From CAWARU01 sp963784575 (GTDB lineage: Bacteria; Pseudomonadota; Gammaproteobacteria; UBA6186; Azoamicaceae), in NCBI GenBank assembly GCA_963784575.1, contig CAWARU010000002.1, positions 62,001 through 126,000 on the forward strand: a stretch of DNA of 64,000 bases, read 5' to 3'. Both the position numbers and the translations under genes were made by a program. Of the stretch, positions 1 through 9,630 are shown piece after piece. Under the pieces are notes generated by a model. It did not search any database. It was not told the origin of the DNA and was given only the letters and a program-made list of their open reading frames with translations. Each line of letters starts with the position of its first letter. Position 1 is the stretch's first letter.

Positions 1-3000
1 GAGCATAGGCTGTAATTGCTGGGTGACACTGTCCAGTTCATTTTGCATGAAAAGATTCAGGACTTGACCTCTCTTTGCAGCAGCTCGATTTTGATAGAAT
101 ATTCCTCGTAACATAGCCTTGGCATCATTAATGTCCCATTTTTCTTGTTGTAACAAGGTTTGAGATTTTCTTAAGAAAGACAGCACTTCCAAATCCTTGA
201 TCACAGAAGCAGCAGTTTCCTTATCTTCCTTGGTGGCGTGTTTATCCTCTATCACTTTGCGATGCAATTCAATGTTGTCTTGGATAAATTTATCCAATTT
301 TTGCAGTCTTTGGATCTGAGATTTGAATCGCGGCGCTTGGCTTCCTAGATATTTTAGGAGGTAGAATGACAAGGTCAGCGAGAAGAATGCGCCTGATTCC
401 ATTTTTCGACCACGGGTGTGAAATTTTAGGCCTTTTTCTATTAAATCGATCCATTGATCGGCATGTTTTGAAACCTTTGCGGCCTGCCCCAGAAATATGC
501 TTGGTGTGAGCAAATTGAAGAGGCAAAATTCTTGTTTGTCCTTTTCGTTCAGATATTCTAAATGGGATAAAAAGAGATCGAGCGTTGTGGTACTGCGGGT
601 TAACTGATTGATGCGGGTAAAGGGCAGATCTTTTGAGGGGTAATCTGGATATTTCTCTTTATCTAATCCCTTGGCAAGCCTGTTAAAATGTAAAAGCGCA
701 CGATTACTTTCAAAATTGAAATCCCCAGTTTCTTCCACTTCGTGTTCCTTTCCATCATAATAGGTTCTATAGTTATATTTTTTCTCAAACAGTTCATCAA
801 GAATAATGGGATCTTGAAAATCACAGAGGTCTCGAAGACTTGAAGTATAACTGGAACCTACCTTTACACCTGTTTTATATTTAAAATTACTCTTACGGTG
901 CTGGGTGACATAGCTATCATCTTCGCGCTCGTAGTGAAGTTTAGAAAGACGTTTTGCAGGATCAACTGCGGCGTCACTGTCGATGCTGTTAAAATAGTCG
1001 AAGCCGCCGACCTCAAACAAACCACATTCTTTGGTAAATTCCTCAAATTGAGTGCAGAAATCGAGATTTTCTAAGGCTTCATGTACCTTTTTCTCCTCAC
1101 TTTTTATTTGCCCTTTTGCTAATCGATAGAGTTGTACTCGTGCTTTATCCATGGAATCATTGGCCGCTAAAACATCTTCGTTTGGGTCGATAGTATTCAA
1201 TTCTTTTTCCAGTTGATGCTTTTCAACCAATTCTAGATCGTAGTGATGATATTGGGCCAGACCGCCGCTTTTGCCTACTTGAAGCTTCTTAATGGTTCCC
1301 CAATGTTCTTTTAATTCCTGGACTCTTTTATCAAAACGAGGATCTCGACTCACAGAATATGGATCTCCGATGAATGCTTTATTTTGAACAGCATTTTCGA
1401 TAAAGCCTGCAAGATGGGAAAATTTGGGATCATTGCCAAATTGTATATTAGCGATTCTGCCAGCAATAAACATGCCGGAAGCTGCGGTTATCCATCGTTG
1501 CGGCAGCGCATAGCCTCCTTTCATGTGACAGTGCTTGCCATAGATTCTGATGATGGATTGGAGGATATTGAGGGCTTCTTTCGCATCAGATTTGGAAAGG
1601 TTACGCCAAAAGTTGTCAGCTTCAGGTGACATGACGGGAATGGTGAGCATCATTTTTTCAATATTGTCTAAAACACCTTCAGTATAAAACTGTTTGGCAT
1701 TTGATTCTATCACTTGTCTGCAGGCTCGCAAGTATTCAAGGGGTTTTGATTCAAAGGTTTTCAGTTCGGGTAATTGTTTCTGTCGTTGTTCATCCTTTTC
1801 TTTCTTCACATCCGTGTCTACGACCAGGGACTTGCCTCCATTAAATCGAAAAGAAGATGCTGGCCGAATGCTGAGAAATTTTTCTATAACAGGACCCCCC
1901 CCTGCCCTTTTGCCTGTTCCCAATCCTGCAAGCGGTGCCTCCTGTCTATCACCTGCCATTTTTCGATACATATCCAGAGTGCTACTGATTTGCTTCACCA
2001 TTGAGAGGGATTCTTCCGCTTGTGCTGTGGTGATGACAGGATTCTTGGTTCTTAAGGAATATTTATGGGTGGTTTCTGCAAATTTTTCGAGGGCAGATCG
2101 CAGTTGACGCTGCACTTCAGGGTTATTCAAAGTTCTATTAGTCTCGCAATTGCGATAGAAATCCAAGATGGACTGCAATCTAAATTGATAAAGCATCTGT
2201 CTGAAAGCCATGCTGTTCATGCTTTCGCGGAGAATGGGCATCAGAACACGCATTGAACAGGTACCAGACAATTGACCCTGCGTGTAATGCTTGAAGAAAT
2301 CCGATGCATTGATACGTTTTGCGCCTAAATATGTCACTTTACGGATATTTTCATACACGCGATCGGCATTGAATTTGGTATCTTTGTTCCAGTCGCCGAC
2401 ATATTTGTAAGGATGAACTCTGGACAGTCTAGGCAAAATTTGAGGTTTGATGAGACCTTCTATAAAATGTGCCAGATCTTCTGTTTTGACATCTTTGGGG
2501 ATTTCATAAGCATCGATGGGGATATATTTATCTTTGGAGCTTGTTTTGGTAAGATGATTGCCAATACCTGCACCGGTATTATATACGAGAAAAGTCATTT
2601 TACCATCGGGTTCTTTTCTGAATTTATAAGCCATGGCATGGCCTGATGGTGAACCAGACCATCCTCCAGGAATTAAAAGTTCATTTGTGGCACTCTGGTT
2701 CAGTTGATCTACCATGTTGTTCGAGATATTGTGTAGATCTTTTTCGACGTTCACATATTCTACATAATCACTGCTTTTATTGTGATCTTTAATATATTTT
2801 TCTATGACATGCTCATTATGGATGAGTTGTTGAAATAGGGATTCTGTTTTAGTGAGGCTCTTCAAAATTTCTTTTTTGGTTTGTTCTGAAATCCCGGTCT
2901 TATTTTGATCATCTAAGAGATATTTCAATACCTTGTCAACATAGCCAGCGGTATTGAAGAAGTGATTGCCTTCGAGCGTGGTGCCTACCAATCGTGCATC

Positions 3001-3078
3001 GCTGTGAATGTGGGCGAAGAGCTTGGTATCGAGTTGTTGGGCTGCGTCGCAACATCTTCTTTCTCTCAAAATGTTCAT
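1..3078 (-). CDS. Large cysteine-peptidase-like protein (C-terminus outside window)
   Basis: The frame is open from ATG at 3078 to the left edge (at least 1026 codons, no stop), with a GAGG ribosome binding site just upstream. There is no signal peptide or membrane segment. The N-terminal third carries a His in the motif SGHAMAYKF (H147), then VYNTGAG (N167), then QGQLSGTCSM (Q269, C274). The order His, Asn/Asp, Gln, Cys and the spacing Q-x4-C resemble clan CE peptidases (Ulp1, adenain, YopJ type), where the Gln forms the oxyanion hole. The canonical Asp would here be Asn. The remainder is helical and charged and I do not recognise it. It is divergent from the next gene across a 322-bp gap. 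Peptidase or deubiquitinase/acetyltransferase-like activity is inference; a cytosolic host-directed effector is plausible from size and neighbours. Confidence 0.6.
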   Translation of the reverse strand, partial: MNILRERRCCDAAQQLDTKLFAHIHSDARLVGTTLEGNHFFNTAGYVDKVLKYLLDDQNKTGISEQTKKEILKSLTKTESLFQQLIHNEHVIEKYIKDHNKSSDYVEYVNVEKDLHNISNNMVDQLNQSATNELLIPGGWSGSPSGHAMAYKFRKEPDGKMTFLVYNTGAGIGNHLTKTSSKDKYIPIDAYEIPKDVKTEDLAHFIEGLIKPQILPRLSRVHPYKYVGDWNKDTKFNADRVYENIRKVTYLGAKRINASDFFKHYTQGQLSGTCSMRVLMPILRESMNSMAFRQMLYQFRLQSILDFYRNCETNRTLNNPEVQRQLRSALEKFAETTHKYSLRTKNPVITTAQAEESLSMVKQISSTLDMYRKMAGDRQEAPLAGLGTGKRAGGGPVIEKFLSIRPASSFRFNGGKSLVVDTDVKKEKDEQRQKQLPELKTFESKPLEYLRACRQVIESNAKQFYTEGVLDNIEKMMLTIPVMSPEADNFWRNLSKSDAKEALNILQSIIRIYGKHCHMKGGYALPQRWITAASGMFIAGRIANIQFGNDPKFSHLAGFIENAVQNKAFIGDPYSVSRDPRFDKRVQELKEHWGTIKKLQVGKSGGLAQYHHYDLELVEKHQLEKELNTIDPNEDVLAANDSMDKARVQLYRLAKGQIKSEEKKVHEALENLDFCTQFEEFTKECGLFEVGGFDYFNSIDSDAAVDPAKRLSKLHYEREDDSYVTQHRKSNFKYKTGVKVGSSYTSSLRDLCDFQDPIILDELFEKKYNYRTYYDGKEHEVEETGDFNFESNRALLHFNRLAKGLDKEKYPDYPSKDLPFTRINQLTRSTTTLDLFLSHLEYLNEKDKQEFCLFNLLTPSIFLGQAAKVSKHADQWIDLIEKGLKFHTRGRKMESGAFFSLTLSFYLLKYLGSQAPRFKSQIQRLQKLDKFIQDNIELHRKVIEDKHATKEDKETAASVIKDLEVLSFLRKSQTLLQQEKWDINDAKAMLRGIFYQNRAAAKRGQVLNLFMQNELDSVTQQLQPML

Positions 3079-3400
3079 TTTTTCCTCACTTTGTCGTATA
3101 GAACTGATAAATACTAATAATATTAATTAAATATTAATTTTTTTAATGTATATTCACTTAATATAACTCTCAAATCACAACATTAGACATGCTATTAATG
3201 AAAAAAGTCAACTTGCTATTGAAATTAGTTGCCTATCTTGAACGGGAAGAATTTGTAGAGATTGAATCATTATTTCATTATTATTAAGGTATGCAAAGCT
3301 TTAAAACGACAGACCATAAAACGCTGTAATTAAAAGCCCTTAATTGCTATACTTATATATTTATTAATCTTATTAAATAAGTAATTTGGAGATACGTGTA
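3079..3400. other. AT-rich intergenic region between divergent genes
   Basis: About 320 bases with no convincing ORF. It contains two near-identical AATATTAATT repeats around 3118-3140, close to the minus-strand start. A possible -10 box TATACT lies at 3348-3353 for the plus-strand gene, with no clear -35. It presumably holds both divergent promoters. Confidence 0.4.
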
Positions 3401-6400
3401 GTGTCAAGTCAGCCCGAAGAAGCAAAAACAACAGGAGAGCTAATAAAACAGGCTATAAGAGAATGCGAGACTAAGAATTTAAAAGAATCAAAAGCCATTC
3501 AAGAGCTTATTTTGAAAGATCCAAGATTCAAGAACTTATATGAAGCCCTAGCTCAAAAAAGTACTTCGAAGGAACCCAACCCAGTATTTCAAGCAATCTC
3601 ATTAAAAGCACACACATCATTTATTCAAGCGCTTTTGCAACTTGGAAAAGATCATCCTAAGGCCAAGGGATATATATACAATTATTACATTGAGCAGGAT
3701 AAGGCGCCTTCCTTAGGAAATATCTCCTTATTACAACATGCGATACTAATGGGTGATCTCAGCACTATACACTTCCTGAGTAAAAATCTTATTAAAAATC
3801 CTTTGACAGACACTGAAAAAACCAGAATTGAACAAAAATCGATTATAGAGAAAGCACTTCATGAAGCTATAAATGAAAAAGGAGTTACCTGTCTGCATCT
3901 TTTAGCTCGGCGAGGCAGCAAGCTAAAACTCGAATATTTCATGAATCTTGGTATCAACTTAAATGTTATTGATTGGAAAGGCAGAACGCTTTATCATTAT
4001 GCTGTTTTAGGCGGTCAGAAGGATTTGATAGCGTGGATGTTAATTCAAGATAACTTAAAACCTATTGTAAATGCCATTAATAAAAAAGGCCGAACACCAT
4101 TGCATACCGCAGCAATGCGCGGTCAAACAGAGATTGTAAATTTACTGATTCAAAGCAATCCTGAACAAGTCTATAAACATGATAGTAAAGGAGAAACACC
4201 TTTAGCACTCGCATACAGGAGGGCCAGACGCTTTCCGACCGATCATTTTGGGGATTCTTTGCCTACCGTGCATTTATTAAGAGAAGCCATGAACAATGAC
4301 TTGCGAGCTTTCTGGGATAATCCTATCGCTGGGAATCCGTTGATCAAAGCACGCTTCCCTGCATTAAGTCGTGTTTCAACTGAACCCAAATCCTTATCAG
4401 AAAAACAACGTATTTTTAGGAATACCTTTTCGATACTCTCTGATTTATTTCAAAGAACAGATTCGACAAGATCGGATCTGGTCTCAGGGATGATTATTCC
4501 AGTATTAGAATTGGAGGGTTCGATAAAACTGCATCGCGTCAATATTTTAAATGAAGAAGAAGGAGTCTTTGCCGTTGCTTTGGAACCCCTGGAATCCTCA
4601 CGGGTTTTTGGAAAACCAGTTAGAAATGTAAAAGTTGCGTTTTACAGTCCAAAAGATGTTGGCAGTATGATGCAGCAAATAGACAGTCCTGCAACGGAGC
4701 GTCACGTAGGACATATCACTCATAATCTGAAAAATTTATTAGCGAGAGTTAAACACGATAATCCAAAAGAGGATCTCTCAGTAAGTTTTATGGGCCAGGG
4801 CTTAGGAGGTATGGACGCTCAGAATGCTGCCTTTGGTTTAATGAAAACCTTGGAGCATGAATCATTTTCTCTTCAGGATTTAAGCGTAGTACTTTTAAAT
4901 TCACCGGGTATTAATCCAGAGGTTGTTAGCCAATCTCAAGTGCTTGCAGAAAAACTCAAAAGCAATCACAAAATAAAACGTATCGAAAGACATCGATTGC
5001 AAGTGGATGGCAGCTATATTCCCCTTTTTGGTCAAGATAAGCCAATTTTTGGGAGAGAATCCAAAATTTTGGATGAAACGAATGAGATCTCATTAAGAGA
5101 TCAAAAACTGCATGATGAAATTAGTAATACTGCTGCATTATCGCGGGGATCACTGCCCGTTATTTCGGCCAGTCAAGAAAGATTGGATGATATCCAACAA
5201 GCTTACAATGAAATTTCAACCGACATTGCAAATCGACGAAAACTGGAAAAAGAGCGTGCTAAGAGTTCTGCATTATTACATTACACTGCAAAATTCATTG
5301 ATGGTACCTTAACCACTGTGGGTTTGAAAAAATCCATGTCAGATTTGCTTGATGAGCAGCAAATTTTAGCCAACATGATGCAGCATGAATTAATGCATTT
5401 ATATAAATTAAGATCTGAGTTCTTTGCTTTACGGAAAAGATTATATGATGCCATCGGTAGTTGCTATAATTTAGAACCAAATTTTGAACCACCGCAAACT
5501 GACTTACCTGCTACTTTAAAAGCGGCTGAACTTGAATCGGTGTGGTCGGTGACTTTAGGACGTGAGCACGATATCTCAGACGATCGAAATAGAGCTTTTG
5601 TGATCCCAGCAAACCCTTATCGATGTGCTACATTCGATCGAGCTTCTAATATATTTTCGGTACATGAAGCGCCCTCTGTACCGCTTGTGCCTGCTTTTAA
5701 ACGAAAAATGACAGAGCTCGATATTAAAGTGCGAAAGGAGACCGCAAAGGAAGAATTAATAGCCATTGAAGCACAATTGATGAAAGAACTATCTGGAAAT
5801 GATGCAACATTTAAAAAAATGTTTGATCGCGTAAAATCCTACAAAAGAGATAAAGGCCCTGCTTTTGAAAATATTTATGCCAGTGGTGAATACTTGTTCC
5901 ATGATGTTGCCTATGAAAATTTTGAAGAGGGAGACATTGTACCCGTTTTAGACGACGATGGTGTTACTATAAGGCCTTATCGAGTACATCCTGTCGTAGG
6001 GAATCGTGGCTTAGTGTCAATAATCTTGACGCCTATGGTCGGAGGCGGTGATATAAAATTTTTATTTCGAGGCACACACGATATCCACAGTGCTGAGAGA
6101 GATTTCAGTAGAGGCGGCGCCGGGTATGAAACTTTTAAGGCGCGCATGCCAGGATTATTAGGTGTCGTCAATGAAGTTTTGAAAAACGAAAGGCAGCGTT
6201 TAAGGGAAGAAGGCCGTTCAGAGCAACTGACCTTCTCTATCGGTGGGCATAGTTTAGGCGGTGCAGATGCTCAGTATTTTTCAGTGTTGATGCTGAGTGC
6301 AATGGCTCAAAATCGATTTGATAAATTAAAAACTGCCTCCGAGCTCAAAGAAGACAAAGAGGGTAAAGAAGGCAAGGAAATGGAAGAGACGGAGAAGTTA

Positions 6401-6976
6401 AGAGAGTTTTTGCTTGAGATTGATCGGATACCACCGCAACTCAGAGATCATATTGAAGGAGTTAAATTAAGGTTGCAAACCTATAATGCACCGGGTATTG
6501 ATGAACGCACCGCAAAAGAAGGACTTGCTTTGGCGAAATTTTTAAGACGAAGTCGAGCTATTGATTCCAAATTGCCGGAAATAACACTGGAAGCTTTCTA
6601 TCAGAGAGTCAATTTGGATCCCGTACATACTGCTGGCAGAACACATCTTTTTGCTTTTGACTGCGGAAGCGAAATTGTCGATTTAGATATATTGAAATTC
6701 ACCGATTATTGGAATGCTTTGAAAGCGCATACAGATAAGCAATTTAATGGCAGTGCTCGGCCCCCGCAACCGCTTGCTGCTAATTGTTATACCAGACTTC
6801 ATAACGCAGCAACTGGAAAACCTCAAGAGCATGAAGCTGAGTTTACTTATATAGAGAAAGGCACAGCACCTTATGAGGCAATGGTTGATGTATTAAAGAA
6901 ATTCGCGGGAAGTGCCATTGCCTCACGAGTGGCTGGGCCTGAGAGAGGTCCTGGAGATCGCCCCAACAGATGGTAA
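3401..6976 (+). CDS. Ankyrin-repeat protein with two lipase class 3-like domains
   Basis: The chosen start is GTG 3401, nine bases after GGAG (3388-3391); a longer TTG start at 3386 would overlap that site. About 1191 aa, with no signal peptide. Residues ~161-277 hold three to four ankyrin repeats (GRTLYHYA, GRTPLHTAAMRGQ). Two alpha/beta-hydrolase modules of the lipase_3 type follow. The C-terminal one has a complete nucleophile elbow, GGHSLGGADAQ (Ser951), after FRGTHD. The first has the parallel sequence MGQGLGGMDAQ, where Gly467 replaces Ser. Downstream both share an N-[SA]-PGI motif followed by a similar helix, which points to an internal duplication with one catalytically dead copy. The second copy could be a phospholipase or other esterase; the substrate is unknown. 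Effector role is inferred from the ankyrin repeats. It converges with the KfrA-like gene nine bases away. Confidence 0.8.
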   Translation: MSSQPEEAKTTGELIKQAIRECETKNLKESKAIQELILKDPRFKNLYEALAQKSTSKEPNPVFQAISLKAHTSFIQALLQLGKDHPKAKGYIYNYYIEQDKAPSLGNISLLQHAILMGDLSTIHFLSKNLIKNPLTDTEKTRIEQKSIIEKALHEAINEKGVTCLHLLARRGSKLKLEYFMNLGINLNVIDWKGRTLYHYAVLGGQKDLIAWMLIQDNLKPIVNAINKKGRTPLHTAAMRGQTEIVNLLIQSNPEQVYKHDSKGETPLALAYRRARRFPTDHFGDSLPTVHLLREAMNNDLRAFWDNPIAGNPLIKARFPALSRVSTEPKSLSEKQRIFRNTFSILSDLFQRTDSTRSDLVSGMIIPVLELEGSIKLHRVNILNEEEGVFAVALEPLESSRVFGKPVRNVKVAFYSPKDVGSMMQQIDSPATERHVGHITHNLKNLLARVKHDNPKEDLSVSFMGQGLGGMDAQNAAFGLMKTLEHESFSLQDLSVVLLNSPGINPEVVSQSQVLAEKLKSNHKIKRIERHRLQVDGSYIPLFGQDKPIFGRESKILDETNEISLRDQKLHDEISNTAALSRGSLPVISASQERLDDIQQAYNEISTDIANRRKLEKERAKSSALLHYTAKFIDGTLTTVGLKKSMSDLLDEQQILANMMQHELMHLYKLRSEFFALRKRLYDAIGSCYNLEPNFEPPQTDLPATLKAAELESVWSVTLGREHDISDDRNRAFVIPANPYRCATFDRASNIFSVHEAPSVPLVPAFKRKMTELDIKVRKETAKEELIAIEAQLMKELSGNDATFKKMFDRVKSYKRDKGPAFENIYASGEYLFHDVAYENFEEGDIVPVLDDDGVTIRPYRVHPVVGNRGLVSIILTPMVGGGDIKFLFRGTHDIHSAERDFSRGGAGYETFKARMPGLLGVVNEVLKNERQRLREEGRSEQLTFSIGGHSLGGADAQYFSVLMLSAMAQNRFDKLKTASELKEDKEGKEGKEMEETEKLREFLLEIDRIPPQLRDHIEGVKLRLQTYNAPGIDERTAKEGLALAKFLRRSRAIDSKLPEITLEAFYQRVNLDPVHTAGRTHLFAFDCGSEIVDLDILKFTDYWNALKAHTDKQFNGSARPPQPLAANCYTRLHNAATGKPQEHEAEFTYIEKGTAPYEAMVDVLKKFAGSAIASRVAGPERGPGDRPNRW

Positions 6977-6985
6977 GGTAACTTT

Positions 6986-7621
6986 TCAGGCAGTGCCTGA
7001 TCGGGTGCTTAAGTTTTCAAGGCATAGCTGTAACTCAAGCTGTGCTTTGATTAAGCGATTCTCTGTCTTTTCCTTTGATGCTCGGTATCTATCCAAGTCC
7101 GTATTGAACTTTAAGCGTTGTCTTTCCAGGAGCTCCCGATATTCAATAGCTTCACGCATACTTTTTTCAATCTGTTGTTTAAAAATCGAGCATTGCATTT
7201 CATGGGCGGTCTGCATTCGACCTATTTCCAATAATGAATGACTGAGTTGCTTTTCGAGGTCTGCTACTTTCTGAAGCAATTCGGTTTTCTCTTTTCTTTC
7301 ATTATCCAATAGGAACTCCATTTCCTGCTTATGTTGTTCGTTTTTTTCTGCTGTTTCGTTTCGCATTTGTTCCCAGATTTGACCAACAACCTTTTGAATG
7401 GCATCTGGCATTTCAAAACTTCTGGTATTGTGAGTACTATTGCTGCCATTTCCATTAAAATGCTGCGTTTTCCATTCGCGGAAATGTTTTGCAATATTAG
7501 AATAACTGCCGGTATCCCCAAGCTCGCGCCGGATTCTTTCAATGGTGGGATTTATGCCTGCCATACTTATTTTGCTTGCAGCATCTGCTACTTGTTGATA
7601 AGTGATTCCTAGTCTTCCCAT
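6986..7621 (-). CDS. KfrA-type DNA-binding coiled-coil protein
   Basis: 211 aa. Residues 1-55 match the KfrA N-terminal DNA-binding domain (ITYQQVADAASKI, then a segment around NPTIERIRRELG and SNIAKHFREW). Residues ~70-200 form a long charged coiled coil. KfrA proteins of plasmids bind an inverted repeat in their own promoter, repress themselves and help partitioning or nucleoid organisation; chromosomal homologues are common. The start ATG 7621 follows AGGGA. Its own promoter contains a palindrome between -35 and -10 (7672-7700), the expected autoregulatory arrangement. It converges with the ankyrin/lipase gene. It could be a remnant of an integrated element. Confidence 0.85.
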   Translation of the reverse strand: MGRLGITYQQVADAASKISMAGINPTIERIRRELGDTGSYSNIAKHFREWKTQHFNGNGSNSTHNTRSFEMPDAIQKVVGQIWEQMRNETAEKNEQHKQEMEFLLDNERKEKTELLQKVADLEKQLSHSLLEIGRMQTAHEMQCSIFKQQIEKSMREAIEYRELLERQRLKFNTDLDRYRASKEKTENRLIKAQLELQLCLENLSTRSGTA

Positions 7622-7671
7622 ACGATTATCCCTGCAAATGTTTATGCACTGCCCTTGAACGCCTATTTTAT

Positions 7672-7700
7672 ATCATATTACGTATTATGTAATATGTAAA
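7672..7700 (-). promoter_or_regulatory. Promoter with embedded operator for the KfrA-like gene
   Basis: Read on the minus strand: TTTACA (7695-7700), a 17-base spacer, and TATGAT (7672-7677), a good sigma-70 promoter about 50 bases before the start codon. The spacer and box edges form the inverted repeat ATATTAC-N7-GTAATAT (7675-7695), with the inner bases also nearly symmetric. This is where an autorepressor would block polymerase. Confidence 0.7.
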
Positions 7701-7725
7701 ACATTAAATAATTACGATTTTAACA

Positions 7726-9615
7726 TTAAACTTTTGCTTTTGATTTGGTTTTATTCACCTTGGGAGCAAAATCTTCAGACCATATTATTCTGGCGTCCAA
7801 ACCGGCATTAATAAATGCCCTCCTGAACGTTAGAATCGTTACTCGTTCCACATAGCGTTCGTTATGACCAGAGGTATGTTTTTTATGATAAACTGGTCTT
7901 GATTTTCGTACGGAACCGGCAGGCGCAAGCAATTCAGCCAATGTGGGATTGGCATCAGAATAAATGGGTTCATAGACATCCATCAACACCTGTTTACCTT
8001 TTATATAGCTATCGAGGTAAATTCGACGCGCGGATCCAGATTTGTTTTCAATAAAGCCTCCAAGTGCTTTCAGACAGGCCACCAATTGGGAGTATTTAAT
8101 AGACTCACGTGAAAAGTCGTCCTTAAAGACCGTTTTAAAGATTTCCAAATGAGAACCCAGTCGTTTTTCTAAGGATCCCCGAAATGCTCTCAAGTCCTCA
8201 GCATTTTTTAAATCTTCAGCCTCTTTTTGTTTTTTATCCCGGGCGATGTCAAACTCGCTTTTTTGACCTTTATCGCGAGCAGTTTCAAGGTCTTTAAATG
8301 CGGCGGATAAGGATGCAGATTTTGCTTGAAGGTTAAATTGCGGCAGATAAGCTTCTGGACTCGTGGGAGAGCTCTGTGAGAGCAAGGGATCTCTCTGTTC
8401 ATTTGATTGAACATCGAGTAGAGCCGTGTCCCAGGTCTCCTTCTTTAATTTTACAATTGCTGCCGTTTCTGTCTGATCCGATTTTGATTTCAAGTCTTGC
8501 AGTGATTCATGTGAATGTTCGGATTCACCGTGGCGTTCAGATTTCAAGTTGCCGTCTGATTCTGGTGTTATCGTTGCCTGTAGTGCCGCTTCCTGTTGGG
8601 ATTTTAATTCCTGTACCCTCTCTGTTTTTGCTTGCATTTTCTGCGCTTGGCTTGCTTGAAGTTTTAAGCGCGCACTATCTTGTTTTCCTTTTCTTCGTTC
8701 TTTTAATTGTGCCCTTCTTTTTTGATTTTTATTAACTTTATGGCTAGGCAAGGTATTTCTGGCAGCAGCAAGTCTCGGAACAATTGTTCCAGATTGCGAA
8801 GGCGCTTTACCTGTCATATAAGTATCAGGATCCAATTGTAGAAACACCTCGCCGTTCCTAATTTTTGGTTCTTGCAACATAAAAGGTTTTCTGACTTCTT
8901 TTTTATCTTTCTCAGGATTTGTAATACCCACCAAAGACCCTACATAGGAGAATGCTGATTTCACAGCATCAGTTGCACTTTCTAGATAACCCGGTTCTGA
9001 TTTGGGTTCTTCAATGGCATCGGAAACTGGACCAAATTCTTGTTGATAAATTTTCTGCTGTTGTTTCAGAAGAGAAATAGCTTCCAGTCTGGGCCCTGTT
9101 TCTACACCATTAATACCGAGTTCATTAAGCCCGTTCATACATTCTTTCAATTTTTGCCTAATCTCAGGTTTACTGGCTGCACTTGGATTCATAAGACAGC
9201 CAAATTTATAAAATTTTTCGAACCTATCTTGCTGCATCCTAAATCGATCTTCTATTGCACCCTTATACACTGGCAAGAAATTTTGGAGTTCAATTAATTT
9301 TGCTTTTCCTGTTAAATTATTTACTCGAGTTAATTCTCTAAGTTCGAATGCATAGAGTCCCAAATTTTCACTGATTGAAGTAACATCTTTCGCAAATGTA
9401 CCTGATGACGATCTATATTGTAAGATATCCACACCGAAAGAATGAAAGCATAATAATCTATATTCTGTCATCGCCCGGGCATCACCCGCTTTTGCTAAAG
9501 TAATTAAATCTTTCAGCAATGACAGGAAAAACATTCTACTTTCAAGGATTGAAATTGCTTGTTCTATTGGGGACATTTTGATATGAATGGAAACTTCTGA
9601 TGATACTGCAGACAT
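7726..9615 (-). CDS. Coiled-coil protein with C-terminal HicA-like domain
   Basis: 629 aa, cytosolic by sequence. The start ATG 9615 follows AGGAG. Residues 1-200 are helical. Residues ~300-350 are extremely Lys/Arg/Gln-rich (NQKRRAQLKERRKGKQ) and likely coiled coil, as is the Glu/Lys stretch near 450-490. The C-terminus (~500-612) has a pattern seen in HicA-family mRNA interferase folds: a helix (VACLKALGGF), a strand SGSARRIYL, then HKKHTSGH and RRAFINAGL, matching the family outline GSRV...FHRPHP...AGL with an insertion in the middle. The HicA relation is my inference and no HicB-like antitoxin is adjacent. It is the second gene of an operon, 15 bases after the ankyrin protein. Otherwise function unknown. 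Confidence 0.7.
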   Translation of the reverse strand: MSAVSSEVSIHIKMSPIEQAISILESRMFFLSLLKDLITLAKAGDARAMTEYRLLCFHSFGVDILQYRSSSGTFAKDVTSISENLGLYAFELRELTRVNNLTGKAKLIELQNFLPVYKGAIEDRFRMQQDRFEKFYKFGCLMNPSAASKPEIRQKLKECMNGLNELGINGVETGPRLEAISLLKQQQKIYQQEFGPVSDAIEEPKSEPGYLESATDAVKSAFSYVGSLVGITNPEKDKKEVRKPFMLQEPKIRNGEVFLQLDPDTYMTGKAPSQSGTIVPRLAAARNTLPSHKVNKNQKRRAQLKERRKGKQDSARLKLQASQAQKMQAKTERVQELKSQQEAALQATITPESDGNLKSERHGESEHSHESLQDLKSKSDQTETAAIVKLKKETWDTALLDVQSNEQRDPLLSQSSPTSPEAYLPQFNLQAKSASLSAAFKDLETARDKGQKSEFDIARDKKQKEAEDLKNAEDLRAFRGSLEKRLGSHLEIFKTVFKDDFSRESIKYSQLVACLKALGGFIENKSGSARRIYLDSYIKGKQVLMDVYEPIYSDANPTLAELLAPAGSVRKSRPVYHKKHTSGHNERYVERVTILTFRRAFINAGLDARIIWSEDFAPKVNKTKSKAKV

Positions 9616-9630
9616 AATTTTACTCCTAAT

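Noticed and set aside
1384..2646. Several plus-strand ORFs of 63-137 codons
   Set aside because: They lie opposite the continuous minus-strand frame 1-3078, lack ribosome binding sites and encode no recognisable protein.
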